A stretch of 64,000 nt of DNA from Linanthus parryae (GCA_023055425.1 JALGPY010000003.1:16551001-16615000); one strand, 5' to 3'; positions 32,414-42,960 are shown, numbered from the stretch's first letter. The notes: generated from the sequence alone by a model not told the origin. Numbers and translations are program-made.

Positions 32414-33271
32414 GAGCATCTTCCACAGTTGATATCAAATTTTACATCAAATCCTATATTCGGTGAAGAAAAATGATTTGGCCTCCCACAGTTAACCCTC
32501 AAAAACATCATTTCACCATTTTGGATGAAAAAATTAGCACTTTTTGTCTCTCACGGTTTTTATCAATTATTACATCAGATAGTTATTTCACCATTTCATC
32601 AAATTTAGAGAACGGTATTTTTCGCCTTCCACAACAAATCATCAAATTTATCACCAAATCATGAATTCCATAACTATCAATATATATATATATATATACA
32701 CTACACGAAATTGCAAAATGATTAAATAACGCTTCAAAAAATCTAATTGACCAGTCTAATCTATTAGATCATGATTATCCCATAAGTGTTCAATAAGTTT
32801 TTTCTTAATGCATTGTTCTTGTCGTCATTTTTGTTTATATTTTATTTTCTATGACTAAGATTAATTATATTAGTCATCAAAAATAATTTTTTAAACTAAT
32901 CTGTTGTAAAACATGACATTATGTCTCCAATTATGTAAAAGTAAGTGAAAACCTGCGCTAAACACTAATTAAAAATTTGGTGTAGAATACACGAAATCCT
33001 ATTTTCACCATCAAATTTGATGATAAAAATAGGATTTGATATAGAGGATAGGATTTGAGGGTACTGTGGGAGATGCACTTCACCATTTCACAAAAGCTAC
33101 ATTAAATATAGGATTCGGTGATTTGGTGTTCTTTGGTAACCGACTGTGGGAGACCTACAAATAAATCAATATTTTTTTGGTGATTTGATGATTTGGTGAT
33201 TTGTTGTGAGAGGGCGAAAACACCAAATTTTACTATCAAATATAGGATTTGGTGCACTGTGGAAGATGCTC
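32414..33271. mobile_element. MITE-like element with 16-bp terminal inverted repeats
   Basis: The ends GAGCATCTTCCACAGT are perfect inverted copies. Internal segments around ATAGGATTTGGTG, CCTCCCACAG/CTGTGGGAG and TGATTTGGTGATTT are also inverted between the halves, so the inverted repeat is long and degenerate. The GAGCATCT start resembles PIF/Harbinger-type MITEs, but the expected TTA/TAA duplication is not clear (TAA on the left, AAG on the right). Confidence 0.65.
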
Positions 33272-33279
33272 AAGGGACA

Positions 33280-33690
33280 TGTTAATCGTGCTGTCAACGG
33301 GTCGGGCCGGACCGGGTATTAGCAGGTGTTGATAGGGAGGAGGCCGTGCCGGGTCAAGGGTAAAGGGGGTCGGGCCGGGTCAAGCGTGGTTATAATTGAA
33401 CCCCCTGGGGCCGGACCATTCAATAAAAATAATATTGAATAAATAGAAATACGTACGTTTTTAGCCGGCCGACTCAGCCCGGCGGCGGGCCGGAGGGGGG
33501 GGGCAATCTGTACCCATGGCGGGCTAGGGGCCGGGTAGGCGGTTAGGCGGGCTGGGGTGGGCTACGGGTGGGGGGGAGGTGTTCAGGGGCCGGGTGGGGT
33601 TTGTTGGGGTCGGGGGGTGGGGGGGGGGATGGGAGAATCATGAGTGGGTCGGCCCGGGCTCACACCTTGACATGTGAACCTGAGGTCATG
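33280..33690. repeat. GC-rich low-complexity block, possible hAT-type MITE
   Basis: This stretch of GGGTCGGGCCGG-like motifs contrasts sharply with AT-rich flanks. The ends ACATGTTAATCGTG...ACGGGTCGGGCC and, inverted, ACATGTCAAGGTGTGAGCCCGGGCC are partly similar. No coding sequence is supported. Boundaries are approximate. Confidence 0.4.
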
Positions 33691-33770
33691 AAAGGATTTA
33701 GTATGTGTGTAATGGGGAGTTTGGCTTCAATGCCAAAAAGTGTTAATTGGGTCATTGTGTAACAACAAAA

Positions 33771-33929
33771 TGTTGTAACAGGCTTGTAACAATATTTCCC
33801 AATTATGTGTTTAACTCCGACCGAGCTCAAGGTTGAGAGAAATAAATCAGTAATGAAATGAAAGCAGTAATGAAATCATTCACTCTCTCTCAATCTTTCT
33901 TAGTCTTTCTATAAATTGGATACTCCACA
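33771..33929 (+). repeat. Probable 5' LTR of a copia element
   Basis: It starts TGTTGTAACAGG and ends TACTCCACA, directly before an initiator-Met type PBS. Only one copy is in the window, so the left end is inferred. Confidence 0.5.
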
Positions 33930-33942
33930 TGATATCAGAGCC
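33930..33942 (+). other. Primer-binding site, initiator tRNA-Met type
   Basis: TGATATCAGAGCC is one base from the classic TGGTATCAGAGC used by most plant copia elements. Confidence 0.75.
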
Positions 33943-34070
33943 AACGAAACTCGTTGCATCTTCATCTTGATCAGTCGCTCCTTAATTTCTTGTTTCCATT
34001 GCTTCTTCCAGCATCGATATACTGGTCGCCTTGAAGCACCTATTTTGTGGATCTAAACTCTCTTGTTTAG

Positions 34071-34330
34071 GTCAAGCTCGACGGAAACAATTATCTCCTA
34101 TGGCGTTCTTAGATGACAGCGATTCGTCTTCTAATAACTTCTTTGGTGACTCCAGAGAAATTCATCATCTCCGACGGTGCCACCACTGTCTTTGATCTTT
34201 ACGACACATCGTCTGTAGCTCGTCGTCGATTAACAGCTAAAGATCGCACTTCTGGCATCTGTTTCACCATAAATTCTTCGGGTTATTCTGCATCACCCAC
34301 ATCCTCACTCAATTTGGCCAGGTCGTGAAA
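34071..34330 (+). pseudogene. Copia gag N-terminal fragment
   Basis: It encodes VKLDGNNYLLWRS, the hallmark N-terminal motif of plant copia Gag, then a TAG at 34,110-34,112 where Gln is usual. The frame goes on with MTAIRLLITSLVTPEKFI. It lies 140 bp after the PBS, as expected. The remaining element is missing, so this is a truncated 5' end. Confidence 0.7.
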
Positions 34331-35064
34331 AACTGTTTGTATCTCTCTCTCTCACACACACATTCATCAATTAAATATCTGTTTATGTTATGCTACGGAA
34401 GGATCAACCTCTGTTAGCACCTATCTTAATAAAATCAAACAGATCACAATTGAGTCACCACAAGTCAGTGATTCGTCAGTAAAGAACACTTAATCATATA
34501 TATTCTTATAGGTCTACCATCAAATTTGATCCTCTATATTCTTAAAGGTCTGACATCAAATTGTGATATGTTCAAATATAGGTTTCGTCATCATGGCGCC
34601 ATGCTAGAACGAATAGAGAAACATGCAATCCAACTACCCTGACTGTCTCTGAAAACTCAAACCAATGCTGGCAAAACTCTGGTTCTAAGATGCATCTATG
34701 TTGAGTTTGAACCAGCCCAGAGGATTCTCCAAACTAACCAACTAATGATTTCAGGAACCTCCGATTTTCCAACCATTTTATAAATCTTCCAGTCCTGCAC
34801 TTAATCCTGATTAATTTTAATGGTGAAAGGGCTTGTCACTTTGGAAAACACATAACTTACCTCTTCTAAATCCTCTAAAGGCAAGAGTAAAGAAGGTTTG
34901 ACAATGGCTCTCAGCAATTTGAATTCTTGGTGAGCCATTATCAAACAAACAACGCCACAATCGGCTTTTCATGTTCCTGCATCGTGTAATAAGGGTAACC
35001 AAAGTCCAACGTGAAGGAGGACAGGTTAGGACAATGTCTTAACAGGAGGGAAAGAAATTCAGTA
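34331..35064. other. Unassigned stretch
   Basis: A short duplication occurs at 34,502-34,560 (TCTATATTCTTAWAGGTCT...CATCAAATT twice). Otherwise nothing is recognised. A minus-strand open reading at 35,002-34,817 shows no family. Confidence 0.3.
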
Positions 35065-35262
35065 AGGGTGTGTTTGGATGAAGAATTATGAAATACGAAA
35101 GGATTTAGAAACATTGGGATTTTTAGTGAAGGGATTTATTTTGATGGGTTTTAAAAATCCTTGTTTGGAAGCTGAGTGAAATGACATGGACTTTGTTCAG
35201 GCTCAGTCACAAATAAATATACTTTTGGGGCTAAAATATAATTTTCAATAGTTTTCTATTTA
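35065..35262 (+). repeat. Direct repeat unit 1 (second copy at 37,072-37,268)
   Basis: About 195 bp starting GTGTGTTTGGATGAAGAATT and ending near TTTTGGGGCTAAAATATA recur at 37,072 with scattered substitutions. The start is typical of plant MITE ends. The second copy lies inside the inverted segment, so the two were originally in inverted orientation. Confidence 0.8.
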
Positions 35263-35541
35263 TATGCCTCAGTGATGAGGCCCTAGCGTTGACCTGATCT
35301 TCTGCAACCTCCTTACGCCGTCGACACCGCTTCCGCCTCCTTGCTTCCTTCCTTCGCCATCACCGTCTCCGTCACCTCCCACCTCCGATCTCTGAACTAC
35401 GTAGGTTCTAGATCGAAGTTGCAACCACCGTCGCGACAGACGCGATAGCCTGCTCTCGCCCCAATCGACGAGTCCCGGAGCCATGCGCTGTCGCGCAATT
35501 GAGGTGATGCGTCAGTGATGGTTGTTTCCGGTGGTCGGAGT

Positions 35542-35653
35542 CAGTGGGGGAGCCAGGATTTAGGCAAAAGGGGGGGGGGGGCACAACTTGAAAAAATGAA
35601 ATTCACATACAAACCTCAACAATTTATTATACGACATTATAGATGTATTTTTA

Positions 35654-35688
<35 letters not shown>

Positions 35689-36814
35689 TGTATGTTCATA
35701 AAATTAAAACTCACCCAATCGAATTCAAAATAACGTTTCTTGACCCTGATCTAGACTTCGGTTTTTGCTCACGAACATAGTTTGATAAAAACTCGATTCA
35801 GCCCTTTGAGTGGATTATGAATAAAACTCAAGGAAATATACAAAAATTGTTTGTGAAACTCTTTCATGAACTCCAGGAAAAATAAAATGTAACAAGTATT
35901 CATAAGCCAATGTATTGTTTCATGAAGTCATGTTTATATGCTTATACATTCACAAACAAAAAAGTAACAAACAGTACATTCATTGGTTTTTAATAGACTG
36001 TTACTAATTTGGTAAATATGTCTTATGTTTTTTCTTTTCGATCATGAATTGGAAACCAAACTTATACTTGCATCTAAGAGGATAATGAAGAAATTGATAA
36101 AAGATTTGAAGAACCAACATTCGGAGTCTACTGTGAGTGATCTATCTCCTTTACTCATTCAGGAAAAACAATCCTAAACCCTAAAACCCAAACAAACAAA
36201 AAAAGTAATCACAATTTGTACCTGCTAATTGCCGGAGATGGAGGAATGGAGAAAGGAGGCCGGACCACCGGAGAAACGGTGGCGATCAGGCGAGAACGGC
36301 GACGGTGTTGGACTGCGTTGTCACCTCTTCTTCTGATCCGTCTTCTTCACGATCATAATTTTCTTTAGGAGAAGTTCAAAATTTTGATGAATCAAAATGT
36401 AGAATACAATAAATACTAGGTCTTCGTGTATATTAAAGGGATGAGCATTTTTTTTGGTAAAAAGAAAAAGGAAGTCAAAATATTGCATTAGCCGAGACAT
36501 AAAAAGTAAGTAAAAAAAAACTGCATTAAATACTAAGTCTTCGTGTATAATAAAGGGAGGAGCATTTTTTTAGTAAAAAAGAGAAAGTAAAAAACTGCAT
36601 TTGCCGACACTCGAACTCGGGTCACTTAGTTCGTAATAATGATTCTTATCCGCTTGACAATTAAACCATTTGTGATATTTATTAGGGGGCACTTGAATAT
36701 ATTAAGAGGGGGCACAGTCGATTTTTTTTTTTAAAAAAATAGGGGTATTCGAGTGTCTCGGGGAAAGTTAGGGGGGGCACATGCCCCCCGTGCCCCTACA
36801 TGGCTCCGCCCCTG
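35542..36814 (+). mobile_element. hAT-like non-autonomous element, copy A
   Basis: The terminal inverted repeats are CAGTGGGGGAGCCAGGATTT (left) and CAGGGGCGGAGCCATGTAGG (right end, inverted). The length of 1,273 bp, the CAGGGGCGGAGCCA-type ends and 8-bp duplications are typical of plant hAT elements. No transposase is present. The interior has a 5'-UTR-like GC-rich patch (36,236-36,345) and a tRNA-like segment (36,604-36,672). The flanks are GTCGGAGT (35,534-35,541) and CCTTAGAT (36,815-36,822). They do not match each other but match those of copy B in swapped form. Confidence 0.9.
36604..36672 (-). other. tRNA-like segment inside hAT copy A
   Basis: The minus strand reads TGGTTTAATTGTCAAGCGG...GACCCGAGTTCGAGTGTCGG, with box A-like and box B-like spacing and the sense of a tRNA. 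Copy B has the counterpart at about 37,825-37,890. It is probably an incorporated tRNA-related SINE or pseudo-tRNA. The cloverleaf was not verified. Confidence 0.45.
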
Positions 36815-36822
36815 CCTTAGAT

Positions 36823-37040
36823 CACGAGACCGATTCTAGCCATCCTTTCTTCTCCTAATAGGGACACTCATGATTCCTCATATGGCTAGCTGGTGAGAAT
36901 GGCTATACTTCACTATTAAATCATTCATTCAATTGGTCAGAGAGTCCTTGGTCCAAAATCTTGGAGCTCAGAAACCCTCATAAGATGATGTTCTTCTTTT
37001 GGTTCTACACCAACTGAAAGCTTCCCTCAAATTAAATCCT
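36823..37040 (+). pseudogene. LINE ORF2 fragment, part 2 (zf-RVT start), on the flipped segment
   Basis: The plus strand reads ENGY/FTIKSFIQLV and, with one frame change, WSKILELRNPHKMMFFFWFY. This matches the G-x-(F/Y)-T-V-K-S...W..IW.L..P.K...F.W start of the RT-associated zinc domain of plant L1 elements. Its upstream neighbour sequence lies at 38,951-39,360 on the opposite strand. Confidence 0.6.
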
Positions 37041-37669
37041 TACTAAATATGATTCCCTACCACAACTCTTACAGTGTGTTTGGACGAAGAATTATGAAAT
37101 ACGTAAGGATTTCGAAACGACGTGATTTTTAGTGAAGGGCTTTATTTTGATGGGTTTTAAAATTTCTTGTTTAAAAGCTGAATGAAATGACGTGGACTTT
37201 GTTCAGGCTCACTCAAAAATAAATATACTTTTGGGGCTAAATTATAGTTTTCAATATAATCATTATTTCCACTTTTTCATCCCTTCCAAGTAGAATTTCA
37301 GTAAACTTGGGATTTCAAAAGTTGGAATTTCTAATCCCAACTTTTGAATGACGGGATGAAAAAGTAGAATTTCAGTGAACTTGGGATTTCTACTCCCGTC
37401 ATTCGAAAGTTGACTGTTTGGATAAATTAGCAGCCAAAATTGTGAAAATGCCGTAGTTAATAAAACGTAGAATTTAGAATTACCAAATTCTGATTTTCAA
37501 TCCCTCCTAAAGGTGTCATTTCTAAAATTCCTTGTATGATAGTATTACTTCTCAATTGAAGAGAAACAACAACTGAAAAGCTATTGTTCATCATATGCGT
37601 TCACTGAAATTGACCAAATTGAAGAGAGGAAAAATAAAAGAAAGCCCGTGTCCTCGTTATTGAACTGCA
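36823..37669. other. Inverted segment between the two hAT-like copies
   Basis: This 847-bp piece is flanked on the left by CCTTAGAT and on the right by ACTCCGAC, each the reverse complement of the duplication on the far side of the opposite element. That arrangement arises if recombination between the two inverted elements flipped the piece. A LINE fragment at its left end continues, in the opposite direction, at 38,951. Confidence 0.85.
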
Positions 37670-37677
37670 ACTCCGAC

Positions 37678-38950
37678 CAGGGGCGGAGCCATGTAGGAGC
37701 ACGGGGGCACGTGCCCCCCCCCTAACTTTCCCCCAGACACTCGGATACTCCTATTTTTTTTAAAAAAATCAACTGTGCCCCCTCTTAATATATTCAAGTG
37801 CCCCTAATAAATTTCACAAATAGTTTATTGGTCAAGCGGATAAGAATCATTATTACAAACGTAGTGACCCGAGTTCAAGTGTCGCAAATGCGGTTTTTTA
37901 ATTTCCCTTTTTTACTAAAAAAATGCTCCTCCCTTTATTATACACGAAGACCTAGTATTTAATGCAGTTTTTTTACTTTCTTTTTATTTATTTTTTTGTC
38001 TCGGCTAATGCAGTTTTTTGACTTCCTTTTTCTTTTTACCAAAAAAATGCTCATCCCTTTAATATACACGAAGACCTAGTATTTATTGTATTCTACATTT
38101 TTATTCATCAAAATTTTGACCGTCTCCTAAAAAAATTATGCTCGTGAAGAAGAAGGATTAGAAGAAGAGGTGACAACGCAGTCCAACACCGTCGCCGTCC
38201 TCGCCTGATCGCCACCGTTTCTCCGGTGGTCCGGCCTCCTTTCTCCATTCCTCCATCTCCGGCAATTAGCAGGTACAAATTGTGATTACTTTTTTTTGTT
38301 TGTTTGAGTTTTAGGGTTTAGGATTGTTTTTCCTGAATGAGTAAAGGAGATAGATCACTCACAGTAGACTCCGAATGTTGGTTCTTCAAATCTTTTATCA
38401 ATTTCTTCATTATCCTCTTAGATGCAGGTATAAGTGTGGTTTCCAATTCGTGATCGAAAAGAAGAAACATAAGACATATTTACCAAATTTGTAACAGTTA
38501 ATTGAAAACCAATGAATGTACTGTTTGTTACTTTGTTGTTTGTGAATGTATAAGCATATAAACACGACTTCATGAAACAATACATTGGTTTATGAAAACT
38601 TGTTACATTTTATTTTTCCTGGAGTTCATGAAACAGTTTCACAAACAATTTTTGTATATTTCCTTGAGTTTTATTCATAATCCACTCAAAGGGCTGAATC
38701 GAGTTTTTATCAAACTATGTTGGTGAGCAAAAAGCAAAGTCTAGATCAGGGTCAAGAAACGTTATTTGCCCTAGTGGTAACATCTTTTGAATTCGATTGA
38801 GTTTTAATTTTATGAAAATACAAGTTTTTTTTGTATAAAAACATCTATAATGTCGTATAATAAATTTTTGAGGTTTGTATATGAATTTCATTTTTTTAAG
38901 TTGTGCCCCCCCCCCCCCCCCCCCTTGCCCAAATCCTTGCTCTGCCACTG
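37678..38950 (-). mobile_element. hAT-like non-autonomous element, copy B (inverted)
   Basis: It is the reverse-complement relative of copy A over its whole length, also 1,273 bp. Its flanks are ACTCCGAC (37,670-37,677) and ATCTAAGG (38,951-38,958). The long C run at 38,908-38,926 corresponds to the G run of copy A at 35,570-35,581, and the poly-A tract of copy A is much shorter here. No coding capacity. Confidence 0.9.
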
Positions 38951-39360
38951 ATCTAAGGGGGAAGAACAAAAGAAATCAAAATTTAACTTAACAAAGCAGC
39001 CAAAACTACTTAAGATCAGAGATTCAGAGCATTTTATACTTGCTAAAGATTTGAGGGGTTGCTTGCCACACCGTGTATCCATCCAGAAACAGGTATTTCC
39101 TTTGTTTAAATCGGTCCCAATACATGCCACTTTCCGTCCTGACATGAGACTTCTCCACACTAAAGGTCAGGGAGTGGAGAGAAGGGGTGCATATCTAGCA
39201 TGCAGCACTTGACAGCAACGATTACACATCCTCCAATACTGACCAACAAGAAGATCCAGGTTTTAGCTTTTGACCTTTCTAGGACCTCAACCTCCAACGG
39301 CTTTGGGCTTTGTGACCACTTTCCATAGCGCATTGTGAAGCTTGTGACCATCTGCAAAGC
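38951..39360 (-). pseudogene. LINE ORF2 fragment, part 1
   Basis: The minus strand encodes, in changing frames, DLNKGNTCFWMDTRCGKQPL (the GxG...FW.D.W.G..PL motif found between RT and the zinc domain of plant L1 ORF2). A less certain upstream stretch includes LLVSIGGCVIVAVKCC. It is interrupted by hAT copy B at 38,950. The motif that should follow is found on the flipped segment at 36,823-37,040. Confidence 0.6.
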
Positions 39361-39689
39361 CTTTCTAGAGTAATTTTTTTAAAATCATGTCAATCTCCAT
39401 GGTGGAGGCTGGAAAAATAAAAGTTGCATGTTGTAGAAAAGGGTTTTAAACCTGCCAGCCAGCCAGCCAGAGCTTACTGACTTTGCAACCACTGAGCATT
39501 GACCTATCTTTGTCGATTAAAGTCGGTAATCAGTTTGACATGGTCTTCAATTTAAGATTAGACATCCAAGATAGGGGGCATAAACTATCCCCCATGCGAG
39601 AGCAAGAGATGGCCATATTCTCAGGATTATTCTAGAGAAGATAAGATTGGATTTGGCATAGTTCACTTTGTGTCCAAAACAAGATATAC
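39361..39689. other. Unassigned stretch before the palindrome
   Basis: No ORF or repeat signature is supported, apart from a short CCAG run near 39,455-39,468. Confidence 0.3.
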
Positions 39690-40440
39690 TAACTCCTTGA
39701 TCTTCATTAACGCCATCAACCCCGAGTAGTATACCAATTTGTGGCGCGATAGTTGAGTGTCAATCAGCGCAAACTGTAAGACATTTATATGTATATATTG
39801 GGGAATATATAACCTCCGTTTTTGCTGTTTTAGATCATCGATTACAAGTCAACAGATAATTGCTTATTCTATTATAGTACGCGACCAAACCATTTGGACC
39901 TGGTTCAGCAACCGAGGCTTGTACTTCAGTTTTACGGAGCACAAGCACGAATCATAACTTCAGCGTAGAAGACTTCGTCTATCGGGCCTACAGGGTTATG
40001 AACTTCACACATACTCCGTTTGTTATGAGCTTCAACCCGTAGACCAGATACACAAAGTCTTCTACATTGAAGTTATGTTTCGTGGTTATGCTCGGTAAAA
40101 CTGAAGTACACGCCTGGGTTGCTGAACCAGGTCCAAATAGTTTGGTCACATACTATATAAAATAACCAGTAATTTGTTGACTTGTAATGGATGAACTAAC
40201 GGCAAAGACGGAGGTTATATTTTACACACATATTTACATATAAATATGTGTGTGTGTGTGTGTGTGTAAATGTCATACAGTTTGTGTTGATTGACACTGA
40301 ATTAGGTACACGGGGTATTCTATTTGCAGTCAACTACTTGCAATATTACATCGCACCATAAAATTGTAGACTACTCCGGGTTGATTGCGTTAATGAAGAT
40401 CAAGGAGATAGTAATGTAAAAGATATCTCTTTCGCATTGA
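39690..40440. repeat. 0.75-kb palindrome (hairpin), centre near 40,020
   Basis: The left arm (39,690 to about 40,010) matches the reverse complement of the right arm (about 40,030-40,440). Examples are GTGTCAATCAGCGCAAACTG at 39,756 with its inverse near 40,280, and CTGGTTCAGCAACC at 39,901 with its inverse near 40,120. Further out, CTCCTTGATCTTCATTAACG at 39,692 pairs with its inverse near 40,400. There is almost no loop. A (TG)n run occurs in the right arm (40,247-40,268). No coding sequence. Confidence 0.88.
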
Positions 40441-40640
40441 TTGCAACTGCAAATGCCTTTGAACTAAGTGTTTGTTAAATTTGGACAAAACTGGCGTAGA
40501 GTTTGCTTCATTCACAGTCGGATTTCCCTTTGGTCTACATTAATGTTTATAATATTACACTGCTATATGATCTCCTTACAACCTCCATTCACAACAAATC
40601 GACATCATTTTTCTCCTATCCTTCTAGAAGATATGAGAAA

Positions 40641-40968
40641 ATGCCTCAGGTGAACAGGTTTTTGAGCGTTGTCGACAACATGGACCATTACCCTTGCAGG
40701 AGAGATACTACAAAGGGATCCATGAGAATGGGGAGTATAGTGCTGTAATTAGCAAATCTGGAAAGCGATTTTTGTTGGGTACATTCAGGACCAAGCTGCA
40801 GCTAAAGCTTACGCCGCCGCTCGCAAACACTACGACACCGATGCTATTTTAAACTTCCCTTCTGCACGGGAGATAGCACGTACCCCTCAAACTTGGAAGA
40901 AAAGCAAGAAGCCTGCAAAAGTCCCTGGCTGTGGAGTAGGAAATAGTCTCAACCTTCCGCCACCATAG
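40641..40968 (+). pseudogene. AP2/ERF-like pseudogene, left arm of the second palindrome
   Basis: It opens MPQVNRFLSVVDNMDHYPC. After a small insertion the AP2 block reads YKGIHENGEYSAVISKSGKR and FLLGTFR. After another shift it reads AAAKAYAAARKHYDTDAILN, then FPS. The order YxGI...V...GKRxxLGTF...AAxAYxxAAxxxxxxxxxxNFP is the AP2/ERF DNA-binding domain. Two frameshifts make it a pseudogene. The TAG at 40,966-40,968 ends the last frame. Confidence 0.7.
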
Positions 40969-41549
40969 GATTGTTGAAATCTTTCCATCTTTTATCATAG
41001 TAGTTATCTTTCATATTTTTATTTTAAATTTCTTAAACCTAGGACACCCCGACAATGAGATTCTGCGGCTAACCAAACTTCGCTTATATTGGTTATCGTA
41101 CCATATTGAATAAATTAAAAGAGTTCAGAGTGTTATTCCTTCTTTCTAATATTTACTGTTTTATCAATTTTATTGGTTATTCAAATTCAAATAAATTATG
41201 TAAGGAAAGTCTACAATTCACTGGCCTCAAGAATTTTTCCTCAGTTAGCCTTCTTTATTTGAATAAATTGTAAGACTTGCCCTAACAACACAATTTATTT
41301 GAAGTCAGATAATCAATACAATTGAGGAAAACAAAGTAAACATTACAAAGAATGAATTAATACTCCAGTGTCTTTAAATTTATTCAGTATCGGTTTCACA
41401 CCAGTGTTTTCTACAAAAATCAAAATACGCGAAGCTTGTTTCAACTCCCAATCTCATAGCTTTCCTAGGGTTATGAAATTGTAAAATAAAAATATGAAAG
41501 ACAACTGGTTCTAAAGATGGAGAGATTTCTAAACTCTTTAGGTGATGAA

Positions 41550-41877
41550 AAGTTGAAATCAATTCCTACTCCACGACCTGTCGCAGGGACTTTTGCTGGC
41601 TTGTTTCTTGTATTCCGAATTTTAGGGGTACATGATATCTCCCGTGCAGAAAGGAAGTTTAATAAGCATTGGTGGCTTAGTGTTCGCGGGCGGCAGGGTC
41701 GTAACCTCTAGTTGTTGCCTGCTTTGTCCTAAATGTGCCCAACCAAAATCGCTTGCCAAATTTGCTAACTACAGAACCATACTTCCCATTCCGATTCTCG
41801 TGGATCCCTTTGTAGTATCTGCAAGGGTGGTGGTCCATCTTGTCGACAACGCTCAAAACCCTCTTCACCGGAAGCAT
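41550..41877 (-). pseudogene. AP2/ERF-like pseudogene, right arm of the second palindrome
   Basis: The minus strand starts MLPVKRVLSVVDKMDHHPC at 41,877 and is open through the AP2 core YYKGIHENRNGKYGSVVSKF and GKRFWLGTFRTKQ to a TAA after AAREH. The downstream NFPS-like part is shifted. This copy keeps the core better than its partner at 40,641. Confidence 0.7.
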
Positions 41878-41960
41878 TTTCTCAAAGGCCTTTTACAAGG
41901 ATGGGAGGAAATTGATGTTGATTTGTTGTGAATGGTAATGGAGATTGTAAGGAGATTATA

Positions 41961-42854
41961 ATATTATGAACATTAATGTAGGGTTAATTATTAACATAAC
42001 TTTATATATGTACATGCTTAACTATTAGCTACATACCTTCCAAGACTTCTAAAAAAGGCTGATTGCATCCTCATCTGCAATAACTTGGTAAATTTAAAAC
42101 TGGCAAAAGAAAGTCTTACTTAACGGAATACTTTGTCGGTAGACAACCACGTCCATTTTATCCAGGGTAATCTTTTCCACTCCAAAAAAAGTTATTCACA
42201 ACATCGCAATCTCCACCATCGAATGTGACGAGCAGGGTCTCCACCCACAACCACAACTCCATTATCCATGTAATCCACTCCATTGCATAGTTGTCAGAAT
42301 CTTACGATTCACGATTCGATTCATACGATTCGATTCACTTCACCCATGAAACGATCCGAATCCCTATGTGAATCTTAAATTGATAAAATTAATTTGAATC
42401 CCGATTCAAGAGCTTGAATCTTACGATTCGTAGCAATTCAGACCCATTCATGCGATTCATCATCGATACGAGCATGGCCTAATCAAGCTAGAGTCAGTAT
42501 ACAGAATCGTACTTTTCCAATTTTATCCATTTTGCTACACATGTTAGTTTCAAAATTACTAGTACAAATTTCTTAAGGCCAAGACTAATAGATTCCCTAT
42601 TATTTTGTGTTATCTTGGTCTACTATGGTACATGCATATATCATTGTCATTTTTATCTTGTGAGTAGATCATAAGGCTCCTAATCAAACTCATTACTGCA
42701 ATCAGCGTAATACAGCTCCCTAAACTGCAACTCCAAGAAATCCTGAAATTAACACATTTGAATCAAAGCCTAAAGATACCTAAACTAGTCAGAAGCAACT
42801 ACATATGGAGTTTGAGAGACAGACATAGAGAGAGAGAGAGAGGCACAACTATTA
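41961..42854. other. Unassigned; GATTC-rich patch at 42,290-42,480
   Basis: The patch repeats TACGATTC/CGATTCGATTCA in both directions, a pattern seen in some plant MITE-like repeats. A (GA)n run is at 42,828-42,841. Nothing else is recognised. Confidence 0.35.
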
Positions 42855-42955
42855 TGTCAATGTCATTATAAAATCCAACCAAAATAAAATTAATGCATGT
42901 ATCCTTTATAAGTTGGGAGTTTAAAAAAGTGAAAATTATTATGGGACGGAGGGAG
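42855..42955 (-). mobile_element. Truncated Stowaway-like element
   Basis: It ends ATGGGACGGAGGGAG, the inverse of the Stowaway-type CTCCCTCCGTCCCA terminus. Its body (AATTAATGCATGT...AAGTTGGGA) matches the inverse of the neighbouring element. The left end is missing. Confidence 0.6.
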
Positions 42956-42960
42956 CATTA

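Larger units (their letters stand above)
40495..41960. repeat. 1.5-kb palindrome with two convergent AP2-like pseudogenes
   Basis: The arms 40,495 to about 41,230 and about 41,250-41,960 are inverted copies including the 5' leader, coding block and 3' flank (for example CTTTCATATTTTTATTTTA at 41,008 and its inverse near 41,475). The centre is near 41,240. It is directly adjacent to the palindrome at 39,690-40,440. Confidence 0.85.
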
